Source: UBA7672 sp035548775 (GTDB lineage Bacteria; Pseudomonadota; Alphaproteobacteria; Caulobacterales; Hyphomonadaceae). Taken from it: a stretch of DNA of 8,404 bases. The stretch lies in NCBI GenBank assembly GCA_035548775.1, contig DASZSI010000065.1:1-8404 (forward strand), in the 5' to 3' direction. Shown here piece after piece: positions 1-7,004 of the stretch. Positions within the stretch are counted from its first letter, which is position 1; each line of letters begins with the position of its first letter. The notes below the pieces were generated by a model. It was given only the letters and a program-made list of their open reading frames with translations. It was not told the DNA's origin and searched no databases. The position numbers and the translations under genes were made by a program.

Positions 1-1
1 G

Positions 2-196
2 CGCGCCACCGGCCGGGCCGTGCCGGTAATCACCTCGCCGCGCCGCCCCGGCGATGCGGTCGCGCTCTACGCCGACCCCGCCAAGGTCCGCGCCGCCCTC
101 GGCTGGGTCCCCAGACATTCCAGCATCGACACCATCGTCTCTTCCGCCTGGGCCTTCCACCAGAAATCCTGGAAACTCCCACAGGCCGCGGAGTAG
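2..196 (+). CDS. galE: UDP-glucose 4-epimerase, C-terminal fragment (cut by window edge)
   Basis: The frame is open from the first bases of the window to a TAG at 194-196 and gives the last 64 residues of a protein. It contains an RRPGD motif, then an ADPAKVRAALGWVP segment and an AWAFHQK tail. This is the standard C-terminal signature of GalE-type short-chain dehydrogenase/reductase epimerases, which interconvert UDP-glucose and UDP-galactose in the cytoplasm using bound NAD. The Rossmann domain and the catalytic Tyr-x-x-x-Lys lie outside the window, so activity cannot be judged. The gene converges on galU, whose product makes the epimerase substrate, and a hairpin terminator separates the two. 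A related UDP-sugar epimerase with another specificity (for example UDP-GlcNAc) cannot be excluded from the tail alone. Confidence 0.88.
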   Translation, partial: RATGRAVPVITSPRRPGDAVALYADPAKVRAALGWVPRHSSIDTIVSSAWAFHQKSWKLPQAAE

Positions 197-217
197 GCCA
201 GGCCGGCGCCCAAAACA

Positions 218-258
218 AAAAGCCCGCGGACTTCTCCGCGGGCTTTGTCTTTTCTCTA
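218..258. terminator. Bidirectional rho-independent terminator between galE and galU
   Basis: There is a perfect 10-bp stem, AGCCCGCGGA (221-230) with TCCGCGGGCT (235-244), around a CTTC tetraloop. It is preceded by an A-rich stretch (211-220) and followed by a T-rich one (245-255). On the + strand it would terminate galE. On the - strand the A-rich flank becomes the U-tract, so it would also terminate the glmS-galU transcript about 25 bases after the galU stop. Confidence 0.9.
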
Positions 259-268
259 CAGCCGGAAT

Positions 269-1165
269 TTATTTCCGCTTCAGAACGGCTTCCAGCACGT
301 CGCGAGCCTTTGCGCCCAGGTCCGGATGGTTCAGCGCCATCGCGGCGAAGGCTTCGAGATAGAGCAACTTGTCGCCGCAGTCGTAATCCTTGCCGTCGTA
401 TTTGAAGGCGTGGAAGGTCTGGTCGCTCATCAGGCGCTGCATCGCGTCGGTGAGCTGGATTTCGCCGCCGGCGCCGGGCGTCTGGGTCGCGAGCAGCTGG
501 AAGACTTCCGGCTGGAGGATGTAGCGGCCGGTGATCTTGAGGCGCGATGGCGCTTTCTCGACCGGCGGCTTCTCGACCATGCCCTTCATCTTGACGAGGG
601 GCCCGCGGTCTCCGGCGGTCACCGGGTCGATCACCCCATACTGGTTGACGCGGTCCTGTGGGACTTCGTCGACCGCGACGATGTTGCCGCCGACTTCGTT
701 GTAGGCGTCGACCATCTGTTTCAGGCAGGAGCCGCCATTGCCTTTCACGATCACGTCGGGAAGCAGGACCGCAAATGGCTCATCTCCCACGATATCGCGC
801 GCGCACAATACGGCGTGGCCCAGGCCCAGCGCCGCCTGCTGGCGCGTGAAGCTCGATGCGCCCGGCGGCAGGGAAGCCGCCCGCACCTCGGCCAGGATCG
901 CGTCCTTCTTCTTGGCCTCCAGCGTCGTTTCAAGCTCGAAGGCCTTGTCGAAATAATCCTCGATCGCCTGCTTGCCGCGGCCGGTCACGAACACGAAGTG
1001 CTCAATGCCAGCCTCGCGCGCTTCGTCCACCACGTATTGCAGGGCGGGGCGGTCGAACACCGTCAGCATTTCCTTCGGTACCGCCTTGGTGGCCGGCAGG
1101 ACGCGCGTCCCAAATCCGGCGACCGGCAGGACGGCCTTGCGCACGGGTTTGTTGGCAGGCTTCAT
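269..1165 (-). CDS. galU: UTP--glucose-1-phosphate uridylyltransferase
   Basis: The enzyme makes UDP-glucose from UTP and glucose-1-phosphate in the cytoplasm, for glycan synthesis and, through GalE, for UDP-galactose. The protein is 298 residues, normal for bacterial GalU. Near the N-terminus is the nucleotide-binding signature AGFGTRVLPATKAVPKEML (residues 16-34). Further on are LGLGHAVLCA (about 113-122), an LPD acidic site (135-137), MVEKPP and GRYIL in the sugar-binding half, and GGEIQLTDAM followed by YDCGDKLLYLEA near the end. I chose the ATG at 1165 because GAGGAA (1172-1177) stands 6 bases upstream. An in-frame ATG at 1189 would add eight residues (MPMSEEFT) not expected in the family. 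It lies 138 bp downstream of glmS on the same strand, so the two may be co-transcribed. It ends at the bidirectional terminator. Confidence 0.96.
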   Translation of the reverse strand: MKPANKPVRKAVLPVAGFGTRVLPATKAVPKEMLTVFDRPALQYVVDEAREAGIEHFVFVTGRGKQAIEDYFDKAFELETTLEAKKKDAILAEVRAASLPPGASSFTRQQAALGLGHAVLCARDIVGDEPFAVLLPDVIVKGNGGSCLKQMVDAYNEVGGNIVAVDEVPQDRVNQYGVIDPVTAGDRGPLVKMKGMVEKPPVEKAPSRLKITGRYILQPEVFQLLATQTPGAGGEIQLTDAMQRLMSDQTFHAFKYDGKDYDCGDKLLYLEAFAAMALNHPDLGAKARDVLEAVLKRK

Positions 1166-1171
1166 GGTAAA

Positions 1172-1177
1172 TTCCTC
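1172..1177 (-). promoter_or_regulatory. Ribosome binding site deciding the galU start
   Basis: On the - strand the sequence reads GAGGAA, then six bases, then ATG at 1165. This spacing supports the 298-residue GalU rather than the 306-residue version starting at 1189. Confidence 0.7.
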
Positions 1178-1303
1178 GGACATAGGCATTGGCGGCGGCG
1201 TGGCTCAATAAGCGACACGGCCCTGATACGGGTTACGATTCTGGCGATCCGGCTGCAACCACCCTGCCAGTCGCGTGCTGCATTTCGATGACGGGCAATG
1301 TCG

Positions 1304-3139
1304 CTACTCGACGGTAACCGACTTGGCGAGGTTGCGCGGCTGATCGACGTCCGTGCCCTTCTCAACCGCTACATGATAAGCCAGCAGCTGCAGCGGGATG
1401 ATCGCCACGATGGGCTGGATGATCCGTTCGGCCGCGGGAATCTCGATCGTCCAGGCCGGCGACTTGCCAGCCTGCTTGATGCCTGCCGCGTCCGACACCA
1501 GCAGCACCTTGCCGTGCCGCGCCGCGACTTCCTGCAGGTTCGAGATCGACTTCTCGAGCAGGGCGTCGTGCGGCGCCACCATGATCACCGGCGTCTTTTC
1601 GTCGATCAAGGCAATCGGCCCGTGCTTCAACTCACCCGAGGCGTAGCCCTCGGCATGGATGTAGGAGATTTCCTTCAGCTTCAGCGCGCCTTCGAGGGCG
1701 ATGGGATAATGCTGGCCACGGCCGAGATAGAGAATGTCGCGCGCCTTGGCGATGTCGACCGCCAGCTCCTTGATCCGGTCTTCGGTCTTCAGCGCCTCGC
1801 CGATCAGGCGTGGCAATTCCAGCATCGCCGCGACAAGCTTTTTCTCGTCTTCGCGCGGGAAGCGGTTCCTGGCCCTGCCAGCGGCGACCGCGGTCGCCAG
1901 CAGCGCACACAGCTGGGCCGTGAACGCCTTGGTGGATGCCACGCCGATCTCGACGCCGGCCAGCGTCGGCAGAATGGCGTCGCATTCGCGCGCGATCGAG
2001 GAGGTGGGAACGTTGACCACGGCCGCCGTCATGACGCCCTGCGCCTTGCAGTATTCCATCGCGGCCTTGGTGTCGGCAGTCTCGCCTGACTGCGTCACCA
2101 CGATCGCGAGCGTATTTTTGCCCAGCACCGGATCGCGATAGCGGAACTCGGAGGCGACATCGACATCGGTCACGATGCCGGCGATCTGCTCGAACCAGTA
2201 CTTTGCGACGAAGCCCGCATAGTAGGCGGTGCCGCATGCCACTATCTGCACACGGTCGATCTTCGTGAAGTCGATCTGCTTCTTGTTGGGGCGCGAGGGC
2301 AGGACGCACTTCAGCTCATAGGCGTCGACATAGGCCGAGATCGTGCGGCCCGTGAAATCAGGCTGCTCGTAGATTTCCTTCTGCATGAAGTGGCGGTAGT
2401 TGCCCTTCTCCGCCGCGGCGCCTGCCGCCGGCACATGCGTCTCAGGGCGCGAGACTTTTTTGCCGGCGCGGTCGAAGATCTCGTAGCTGGTCCGCGTTAG
2501 CGCGCACCAGTCACCTTCCTCGAGGTAGATCACGCGCTGGGTGAAGGGACCGACGGCGAGCGCATCGGACCCCAGGAACATCTCATTGTCGCCGACGCCG
2601 ATCACCAGGGGCGAGCCCTGCCGGCCGCCGAGGATCAAATTGTCCTCGCCCTCGATCACCGCCGCGATCGCAAACGCGCCGCGCAACTGGCCGAGCATGC
2701 GCTTGAACGCCGCCTTGGGATCGAGACCCTGGGAGAGGCCCTCATCGACCAGGTGGGCGATGGTTTCGCTATCGGTTTCCGTCTCGAACTTGCGGCCGCG
2801 CTTTTCCATCTCCTCGCGCAGCTCGCGGAAGTTCTCAATGATGCCGTTGTGGACGATCGCCACCCTGCCGGAGGCGTGGGGGTGGGCGTTGGTCTCGTTG
2901 GCGGCCCCATGGGTCGCCCAGCGGGTGTGGCCTATGCCGACGCCGGACCTCAACGAAATTTCACGGACCTTCTCGTCGAGGTTGGATAGTTTTCCGGGCG
3001 CGCGGACGCGCTTCATCCGGCCCCCCTCGAGCAGGGCGACGCCCGCCGAGTCGTAGCCGCGATATTCCAGGCGCTTCAGGGCCTCGACCAGGCGCGGGGC
3101 GGCCGGCTGGTCGCTCAGAATGCCGATGATGCCGCACAT
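1304..3139 (-). CDS. glmS: Glutamine--fructose-6-phosphate aminotransferase (isomerizing)
   Basis: GlmS commits fructose-6-phosphate to amino sugars: fructose-6-phosphate plus glutamine gives glucosamine-6-phosphate and glutamate. The 611-residue length matches the family. The start MCGIIGI exposes the nucleophilic Cys2 once Met is removed. The class II glutaminase domain (about 1-220) shows RWATHG (73-78), NGIIEN (98-103) and DSETIAHL (123-130). Two SIS sugar-isomerase domains follow. The first (about 290-420) has CGTAYYAG at 302-309, TQSGET at 349-354 and STKAFTAQL at 402-410. The second (about 455-600) has GRGQHYPIALEGALKLKE and KHGP. By family comparison Glu490, His506 and Lys606 are the isomerase residues, and the C-terminus NLAKSVTVE is the canonical ending. 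GGAGAG (3148-3153) stands 8 bases before the ATG. It is divergent from glmM, whose product performs the next step. Confidence 0.98.
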   Translation of the reverse strand: MCGIIGILSDQPAAPRLVEALKRLEYRGYDSAGVALLEGGRMKRVRAPGKLSNLDEKVREISLRSGVGIGHTRWATHGAANETNAHPHASGRVAIVHNGIIENFRELREEMEKRGRKFETETDSETIAHLVDEGLSQGLDPKAAFKRMLGQLRGAFAIAAVIEGEDNLILGGRQGSPLVIGVGDNEMFLGSDALAVGPFTQRVIYLEEGDWCALTRTSYEIFDRAGKKVSRPETHVPAAGAAAEKGNYRHFMQKEIYEQPDFTGRTISAYVDAYELKCVLPSRPNKKQIDFTKIDRVQIVACGTAYYAGFVAKYWFEQIAGIVTDVDVASEFRYRDPVLGKNTLAIVVTQSGETADTKAAMEYCKAQGVMTAAVVNVPTSSIARECDAILPTLAGVEIGVASTKAFTAQLCALLATAVAAGRARNRFPREDEKKLVAAMLELPRLIGEALKTEDRIKELAVDIAKARDILYLGRGQHYPIALEGALKLKEISYIHAEGYASGELKHGPIALIDEKTPVIMVAPHDALLEKSISNLQEVAARHGKVLLVSDAAGIKQAGKSPAWTIEIPAAERIIQPIVAIIPLQLLAYHVAVEKGTDVDQPRNLAKSVTVE

Positions 3140-3240
3140 GGCTCGAACTCTCCGATACGCTCGCCAGGAAGGCTGGGGATTACCGCCCCGAAAGACTCGC
3201 TGGCTCTACCTTCCGGCTGCCTAAAGAGTATTGCAAATAA

Positions 3241-3256
3241 TGGTCAGGCTTGGTCA
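3241..3256. repeat. Tandem TGGTCA direct repeat in the glmS-glmM divergent region
   Basis: TGGTCA occurs at 3241-3246 and again at 3251-3256, so equivalent bases are 10 bp apart, about one helical turn. It lies in the 240-bp spacer between two divergent genes of one pathway. This arrangement would fit a protein-binding site, but two 6-mers can arise by chance. Confidence 0.3.
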
Positions 3257-3274
3257 TGAACATCACGACTTCAG

Positions 3275-3302
3275 GGCCGATTATGGAGTTTGTAATCAGG
3301 CC
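3275..3302. repeat. Imperfect inverted repeat in the glmS-glmM divergent region
   Basis: GGCC-GATTA (3275-3283) pairs with TAATC-A-GGCC (3293-3302) around a 9-bp spacer, with one extra A on the right arm. It lies about midway between the glmS and glmM starts and is AT-richer than its surroundings. It may be an operator or a leader hairpin. I could not place a convincing -35/-10 pair on either strand; the - strand CATAAT at 3280-3285 resembles a -10 but has no good -35. Confidence 0.35.
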
Positions 3303-3379
3303 ATGGCGGATATCCCCGGCCCGGGACGCGAGGCGTTCGATGTCCGCCTTGATCTCCCCGGGGCTTGCAGCGAGGACCC

Positions 3380-4726
3380 ATGACGGCGCGTAGGATTTTC
3401 GGCACGGACGGCATCCGGGGCGCCGCCAACTCCTGGCCGGTGACGCCCGAGATGGCGATGCGCCTCGGCATGGCGGCCGCCACCTATTTCCGCAGGTCCG
3501 ACCCGCGCCGGCACTTAGTTGTCATCGGCAAGGACACGCGCCTATCCGGTTACATGCTGGAGCCCGCGCTCACCGCCGGGTTCACCGCCAAGGGCATGGA
3601 CGTGATCCTTTTCGGGCCCCTGCCGACGCCCGGCGTTTCCATGCTGACACGGTCCTTGCGTGCGGACCTCGGCGTCATGATCTCCGCTTCGCACAACGCG
3701 TATCAGGACAACGGCATCAAGCTGTTCGGGCCGGACGGCCAGAAGCTTTCGGACGAAGCCGAGATCGCGATCGAGGGCCTGATGGCCCGGCCGCTGGACG
3801 AAGACCTTGCCGCCTCAGCCGATCTCGGACGGGCCAAGCGGGTGGACGACGCCCAGGCGCGCTATATCGAGATCGTCAAGGCAACCTTCCCCCGCAAGCT
3901 GCGTCTCTCCGGCCTTCGCATCGTGATCGATTGCGCCAACGGCGCGGCCTACAAGGTCGCGCCCGAAGTGCTGTTCGAACTTGGCGCGGAGGTCTTCCCG
4001 ATCGGCGTCGAACCCAACGGCTTCAACATCAACCGCGAGGTCGGTTCGACCGATACCCGTTCGCTGGTCGAGAACGTCCATCGCTACCGCGCCGACATCG
4101 GCATCGCGCTCGATGGCGATGCGGACCGGGTTGTGCTGTGCGACGACAATGGGCGCATCGTCGACGGCGATCAGTTCCTCGGTCTCATCGCGCAGACCTG
4201 GAAGGCGCAGGGGCGTCTTTCGAAGAACGCCGTGGTTGCGACCGTCATGTCGAACCTTGGCCTCGAGAACCACCTCAAGGGCATCGGCGTGAAGCTGGAA
4301 CGCACACAGGTCGGCGACCGCTATGTCGTCGCCCGGATGCAGGAGAAGGGCCTCAATGTCGGCGGCGAACAGTCCGGCCACATCGTGCTGTCCGATTTCT
4401 CGACCACAGGCGACGGCCTCATTGCGGCGCTGCAGGCGTTGGCGGTGATGAAGGAGTCCGACAAGAAGCTGTCGGAAGTGGCGCATGTCTTTGATCCCGC
4501 GCCACAGAAGCTGGTCAACCGTCCCTACAAGGGCGGCGATCCGCTTTCGCGCAAGAACGTGCAAGACGCCATCGCGGCCGCCGAGAAGGCGCTGGGCGCC
4601 AAAGGTCGCCTGTTGGTGCGCAAGTCCGGCACCGAGCCGATCGTCCGCGTCATGGCGCAAGCCGAGAACGAGGCTCTGGTGAAGGAAGCCGTTGACGGCG
4701 TCCTCGCCGCGCTCGACCGCGAATAG
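3380..4726 (+). CDS. glmM: Phosphoglucosamine mutase
   Basis: GlmM converts glucosamine-6-phosphate to glucosamine-1-phosphate, the step after GlmS on the way to UDP-GlcNAc. The 448-residue product is normal for the family and has all four alpha-D-phosphohexomutase signatures: FGTDGIRG at 7-14; ISASHNAYQDNGIK at 101-114 with the phosphorylated Ser104; the magnesium loop DGDADR at 245-250; GGEQSGH at 328-334 for sugar binding; and RKSGTEPIVRVM at 414-425 for phosphate binding. The start MTARRIFGTDG matches the usual N-terminus. GAGG (3373-3376) lies four bases ahead of the ATG, a close but usable spacing. A TTG at 3365 would add five residues and is less likely. The gene is divergent from glmS, and its stop is 2 bp from the stop of the convergent exporter gene, leaving no room for a terminator hairpin. 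Confidence 0.97.
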   Translation: MTARRIFGTDGIRGAANSWPVTPEMAMRLGMAAATYFRRSDPRRHLVVIGKDTRLSGYMLEPALTAGFTAKGMDVILFGPLPTPGVSMLTRSLRADLGVMISASHNAYQDNGIKLFGPDGQKLSDEAEIAIEGLMARPLDEDLAASADLGRAKRVDDAQARYIEIVKATFPRKLRLSGLRIVIDCANGAAYKVAPEVLFELGAEVFPIGVEPNGFNINREVGSTDTRSLVENVHRYRADIGIALDGDADRVVLCDDNGRIVDGDQFLGLIAQTWKAQGRLSKNAVVATVMSNLGLENHLKGIGVKLERTQVGDRYVVARMQEKGLNVGGEQSGHIVLSDFSTTGDGLIAALQALAVMKESDKKLSEVAHVFDPAPQKLVNRPYKGGDPLSRKNVQDAIAAAEKALGAKGRLLVRKSGTEPIVRVMAQAENEALVKEAVDGVLAALDRE

Positions 4727-4728
4727 CC

Positions 4729-5961
4729 TCAAGCCAATCCGCTCGAGGCCGCCGCGCCGTATTTGAGCCGGTAGCCGAGCGCGATGGCGGCAGACCCCAG
4801 CCCCGCGACAGCTCCCATGGCCATGGCCCAGCGCGGCCCGAACGCATCCGCGATCCAGCCCACAGTCGGGCCTCCGATCAGCGTGCCGCCGAAGGTGACG
4901 CCCAGCAGGATCGCCATCACCCGGCCACGCAACGCCTTGTCGGTCGATAGCTGTGTCAGCCCGATTGCGGAGGTCGTGAAGGTCTGCGCCGCCGCGCCGA
5001 TCACGACCAGCACGAGACCGAAGGCGAGATAGTTCGGCATCACCGCCGCCAGGGCGCAGCCGCATCCGAACACCAGTGCGCTGCCGCCCAAGAGGTCAAG
5101 CCTCGGCTTTTCGCGCCGCGCCGACATCAGGGCGCCGATCACCGATCCGATCGCCATGGTGGAGGTGAGCAGCCCAAACTCCTTCGCCTCGATGTGGAAG
5201 GCCTTCACCGACATGGTCGAGATGCAGATCGGAAAATTGAAGCCCAGCGCGCCGAGCAGGAACAGCATCAATAGGATAGCCTTGAGGTCGGCGCGGCTCT
5301 GCACATAGCGGAAACCTTGCGTGAAACTGCCGCGCGTCCGCTCCGGCCGGTCATGCCGGTGGAGCAATGAGGTCTTGAGGAAGCCGAGCGAGGTAAGAAC
5401 GGCGAGGAAGGACGCCGCGTTGATAATGAACACCCAGCCTGATCCCACCGCCGCCAGGATGAACCCCGCCGCCGCCGGTCCCAGCATCCTGCCGGCATTG
5501 AAGGATGCGGAGTTGAGCGCAACGGCGTTGGACAGGTCCGCATCCCCGACCAGCTCCGCCACGAATGTCTGGCGCGCGGGCGCGTCGAAAGCCGTGACGC
5601 ATCCCAGCGTCAGGGCGAAGGCATAGACCTGCCACAGCTGGACCAGCCCGGTGATGATCAGGAGCCCAAGCCCCAGCGCGAGCAGGCCAAGACTTGCCTG
5701 CGTGGTCGCCAGCAGCCGGCGCCGGTCGATATGGTCCGCCGCCCAGCCCGTCACCGGAAGCAGGAAAAGCTGCGGGCCGAATTGCAGGGCCGTCACAATG
5801 CCCACGGCCGTCGCGTTGTTGTGGGTAAGGACGGTCAGCACCAGCCAGTCCTGCGCCACGCGCTGCATCCACGTGCCGACATTCGACACCAGCGCGCCCG
5901 CGGCCCAGAGCCGGTAGTTGTAGGTCCGCAGCGAGCGGAATGGATGCGCCGTGCCGGCCAA
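4729..5961 (-). CDS. MFS transporter, MFS_3 / EntS-like exporter family
   Basis: This is an inner-membrane secondary transporter of about 410 residues, rich in hydrophobic segments consistent with about 12 helices. The N-terminal FRSLRTYNYRLW...SNVGTWMQRVAQDWLVL pattern is typical of the MFS_3 (transmembrane secretion effector) group that includes the enterobactin exporter EntS. A loop 2-3 motif, GWAADHIDRRRLL (72-84), corresponds to MFS motif A. A long charged loop rich in Arg/His (about 200-215) separates the two halves. The start is TTG at 5961: no ATG or GTG lies between it and the preceding in-frame TGA, and the next Met (residue 32) would remove the conserved first segment. The TTG is three bases after the stop of the upstream hydrolase, so coupled translation is likely. 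The substrate is unknown; small-molecule or drug efflux is inference from family and neighbours. Confidence 0.9.
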   Translation of the reverse strand: MAGTAHPFRSLRTYNYRLWAAGALVSNVGTWMQRVAQDWLVLTVLTHNNATAVGIVTALQFGPQLFLLPVTGWAADHIDRRRLLATTQASLGLLALGLGLLIITGLVQLWQVYAFALTLGCVTAFDAPARQTFVAELVGDADLSNAVALNSASFNAGRMLGPAAAGFILAAVGSGWVFIINAASFLAVLTSLGFLKTSLLHRHDRPERTRGSFTQGFRYVQSRADLKAILLMLFLLGALGFNFPICISTMSVKAFHIEAKEFGLLTSTMAIGSVIGALMSARREKPRLDLLGGSALVFGCGCALAAVMPNYLAFGLVLVVIGAAAQTFTTSAIGLTQLSTDKALRGRVMAILLGVTFGGTLIGGPTVGWIADAFGPRWAMAMGAVAGLGSAAIALGYRLKYGAAASSGLA

Positions 5962-5964
5962 GCT

Positions 5965-6528
5965 TCAGCCCCGCGCGTTCAGGAGGTCGATCACCTGTTG
6001 CGAGGTTCCAGTCTCGCCGAGGCGCGGAAAGATGCGGGTGATGGAGTTGGTGTGCGCCTCGGCCGACATGTCGGTCATGGCGTCGATCGCCAGCGTGATG
6101 TTGAGGCCCAACTCGTGCGCCTGCCGCGCCGTTGATTCCGCGCCGATGCTGGTGGCGACGCCGCACACCACGACCTGCGTGACGTTCTTTGACTTCAGCC
6201 AAGCCGCCAGGTCCGTGTTGGAAAACGCGCCCCAGGTCCGCTTGGTGACAAGATGATCGTCCGGCTGCTTGTCGAGTTCCGGGATCAGCTCGAACCATTC
6301 CGGTGGGACATTATCCAGCTTGCGCGACTGTTCCGCCCGTCCGGGCGCCACACCTGCCGCATTGACCAGCACGACCGGCAACTTGTGCTTGCGGAACGCC
6401 TTGGTGAGCGCGACCGCATTCTTCACCACCTCGGTCATGGGCGTTGCAACCGTCGGCAGGGCAGTGACGCCCTTCTGCAGGTCCACGACAATGAGCGCCG
6501 TTACCGGGTCGAGCGTGGTGAGAGGCAT
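5965..6528 (-). CDS. Isochorismatase-family cysteine hydrolase
   Basis: The 187-residue product has the alpha/beta fold signature of the isochorismatase/nicotinamidase superfamily. The expected catalytic triad is visible: Asp16 in ALIVVDLQKG, Lys96 in VTKRTWGAF, and Cys122 in VVCGVATSIGAESTARQA, which also carries the GVAT cis-peptide region and the helix after the nucleophile. Members hydrolyse amides (nicotinamide, ureas, carbamoyl compounds) or the isochorismate ether. No aryl-carrier domain is present, so this is not a two-domain EntB. The start ATG at 6528 has AAGGA (6538-6542) nine bases upstream. The gene lies 24 bp downstream of a MarR regulator and 3 bp upstream of an exporter, in the same reading frame as the exporter. 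Together they look like a small detoxification or metabolite-handling operon. The true substrate cannot be deduced. Confidence 0.92.
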   Translation of the reverse strand: MPLTTLDPVTALIVVDLQKGVTALPTVATPMTEVVKNAVALTKAFRKHKLPVVLVNAAGVAPGRAEQSRKLDNVPPEWFELIPELDKQPDDHLVTKRTWGAFSNTDLAAWLKSKNVTQVVVCGVATSIGAESTARQAHELGLNITLAIDAMTDMSAEAHTNSITRIFPRLGETGTSQQVIDLLNARG

Positions 6529-6552
6529 GGGTTTTCGTCCTTATGGGGGAGG

Positions 6553-7002
6553 TCAGTCGACGAGGCGTTTCAACAGGTCCACGGCGTCGGAGAGCTTTTC
6601 CTGCTCCTGCGCGGTGAGTCGAGTTTCGATGGTTCGCATCAGCCAGTCCTGGCGCGCGGCGCGGCCGGCCTTGATTGTTTTCCGACAGGCCGGCGTCAGT
6701 GATATGATGGTCTGGCGGCCGTCTTCCGGGTCCGGTGATCCGGCGACAAGGCCCAGCGTCTCCAGCGCCGCAACAGTCTGGCCCATGGATTGCGGCCGCA
6801 TCCCTTCGGCGCGGGCGAGCGCGGAGACGGTCATCGGCCCGTCGCGATCGAGCGTGACGACCGCAGACTGTTGCGAGCCCGTGAGGTCGCCAGTGTCCGC
6901 CTGTTCGCGCAGGCGGCGTCGCAGTTGACGCACCAGCGTGCGGATTTCGACCGCCAGCGCATACGCACGGGTGGAGCGAACGTCGTCCTTCAGGTCTGCC
7001 AT
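6553..7002 (-). CDS. MarR-family transcriptional regulator
   Basis: The 149-residue protein has the MarR layout: helical N-terminus, a winged helix-turn-helix over about residues 40-105, and a helical C-terminus for dimerisation. The helix-turn-helix segment reads MTVSALARAEGMRPQSMGQTV (57-77). The recognition helix is followed by LETLGLV and the wing PDPEDGRQ with the conserved Asp-x-Arg-type tip (DGR, 94-96). MarR proteins usually repress their own operon until a ligand binds. Here the hydrolase and exporter genes follow directly (24 bp, then 3 bp), so they are the probable targets. Three AGGYRRCCT boxes immediately upstream of the ATG are a likely autoregulatory operator. The SD is weak (TAGG at 7011-7014, eight bases away). 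A single Cys (106) is present, giving no clear redox-sensor pattern. The ligand is unknown. Confidence 0.93.
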   Translation of the reverse strand: MADLKDDVRSTRAYALAVEIRTLVRQLRRRLREQADTGDLTGSQQSAVVTLDRDGPMTVSALARAEGMRPQSMGQTVAALETLGLVAGSPDPEDGRQTIISLTPACRKTIKAGRAARQDWLMRTIETRLTAQEQEKLSDAVDLLKRLVD

Positions 7003-7004
7003 GA

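Larger units (their letters stand above)
3240..3383 (+). other. Possible leader ORF (47 codons, or 26 from 3303) overlapping the glmM start
   Basis: The frame from ATG at 3240 runs to TGA at 3381-3383, which overlaps the glmM ATG (3380-3382) in the ATGA arrangement typical of translational coupling. A second in-frame ATG at 3303 would give 26 residues, MADIPGPG at the start and ACSEDP at the end. In that latter part about 18 of 25 codons end in G or C, close to real genes here, while the 3240-3302 part is much lower. Neither ATG has a good Shine-Dalgarno sequence, and I recognise no family. It may be a coupling leader peptide or a chance ORF in untranslated DNA. Confidence 0.25.

Noticed and set aside
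245..1291. Long + strand open frame opposite galU (about 348 codons)
   Set aside because: It is a mirror of the galU codon pattern with no recognisable domain, and it overlaps the terminator at its start.
1166..1303. Terminator or separate promoter between glmS and galU
   Set aside because: No hairpin with a U-run was found. The only -35-like hexamer (TTGCAG on the - strand) lacks a matching -10, so read-through from glmS is as likely.
1298..2089. + strand open frame opposite glmS (about 263 codons)
   Set aside because: It is the antisense shadow of a well-supported gene, with no RBS or domain.
3140..3379. glmS ribozyme/riboswitch or other structured RNA upstream of glmS
   Set aside because: The glmS ribozyme is known from Gram-positive bacteria, and I see none of its pseudoknotted core here. 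Only short repeats are present.
3815..5065. - strand open frame of about 416 codons across glmM and into the exporter gene
   Set aside because: It lies out of frame in the exporter and antisense to glmM. Both of those genes have complete family signatures.
5965..6528. Naming the hydrolase nicotinamidase (pncA) or EntB
   Set aside because: Only the superfamily triad is visible. The nicotinamidase metal-site pattern was not recognised, and there is no aryl-carrier domain for EntB.
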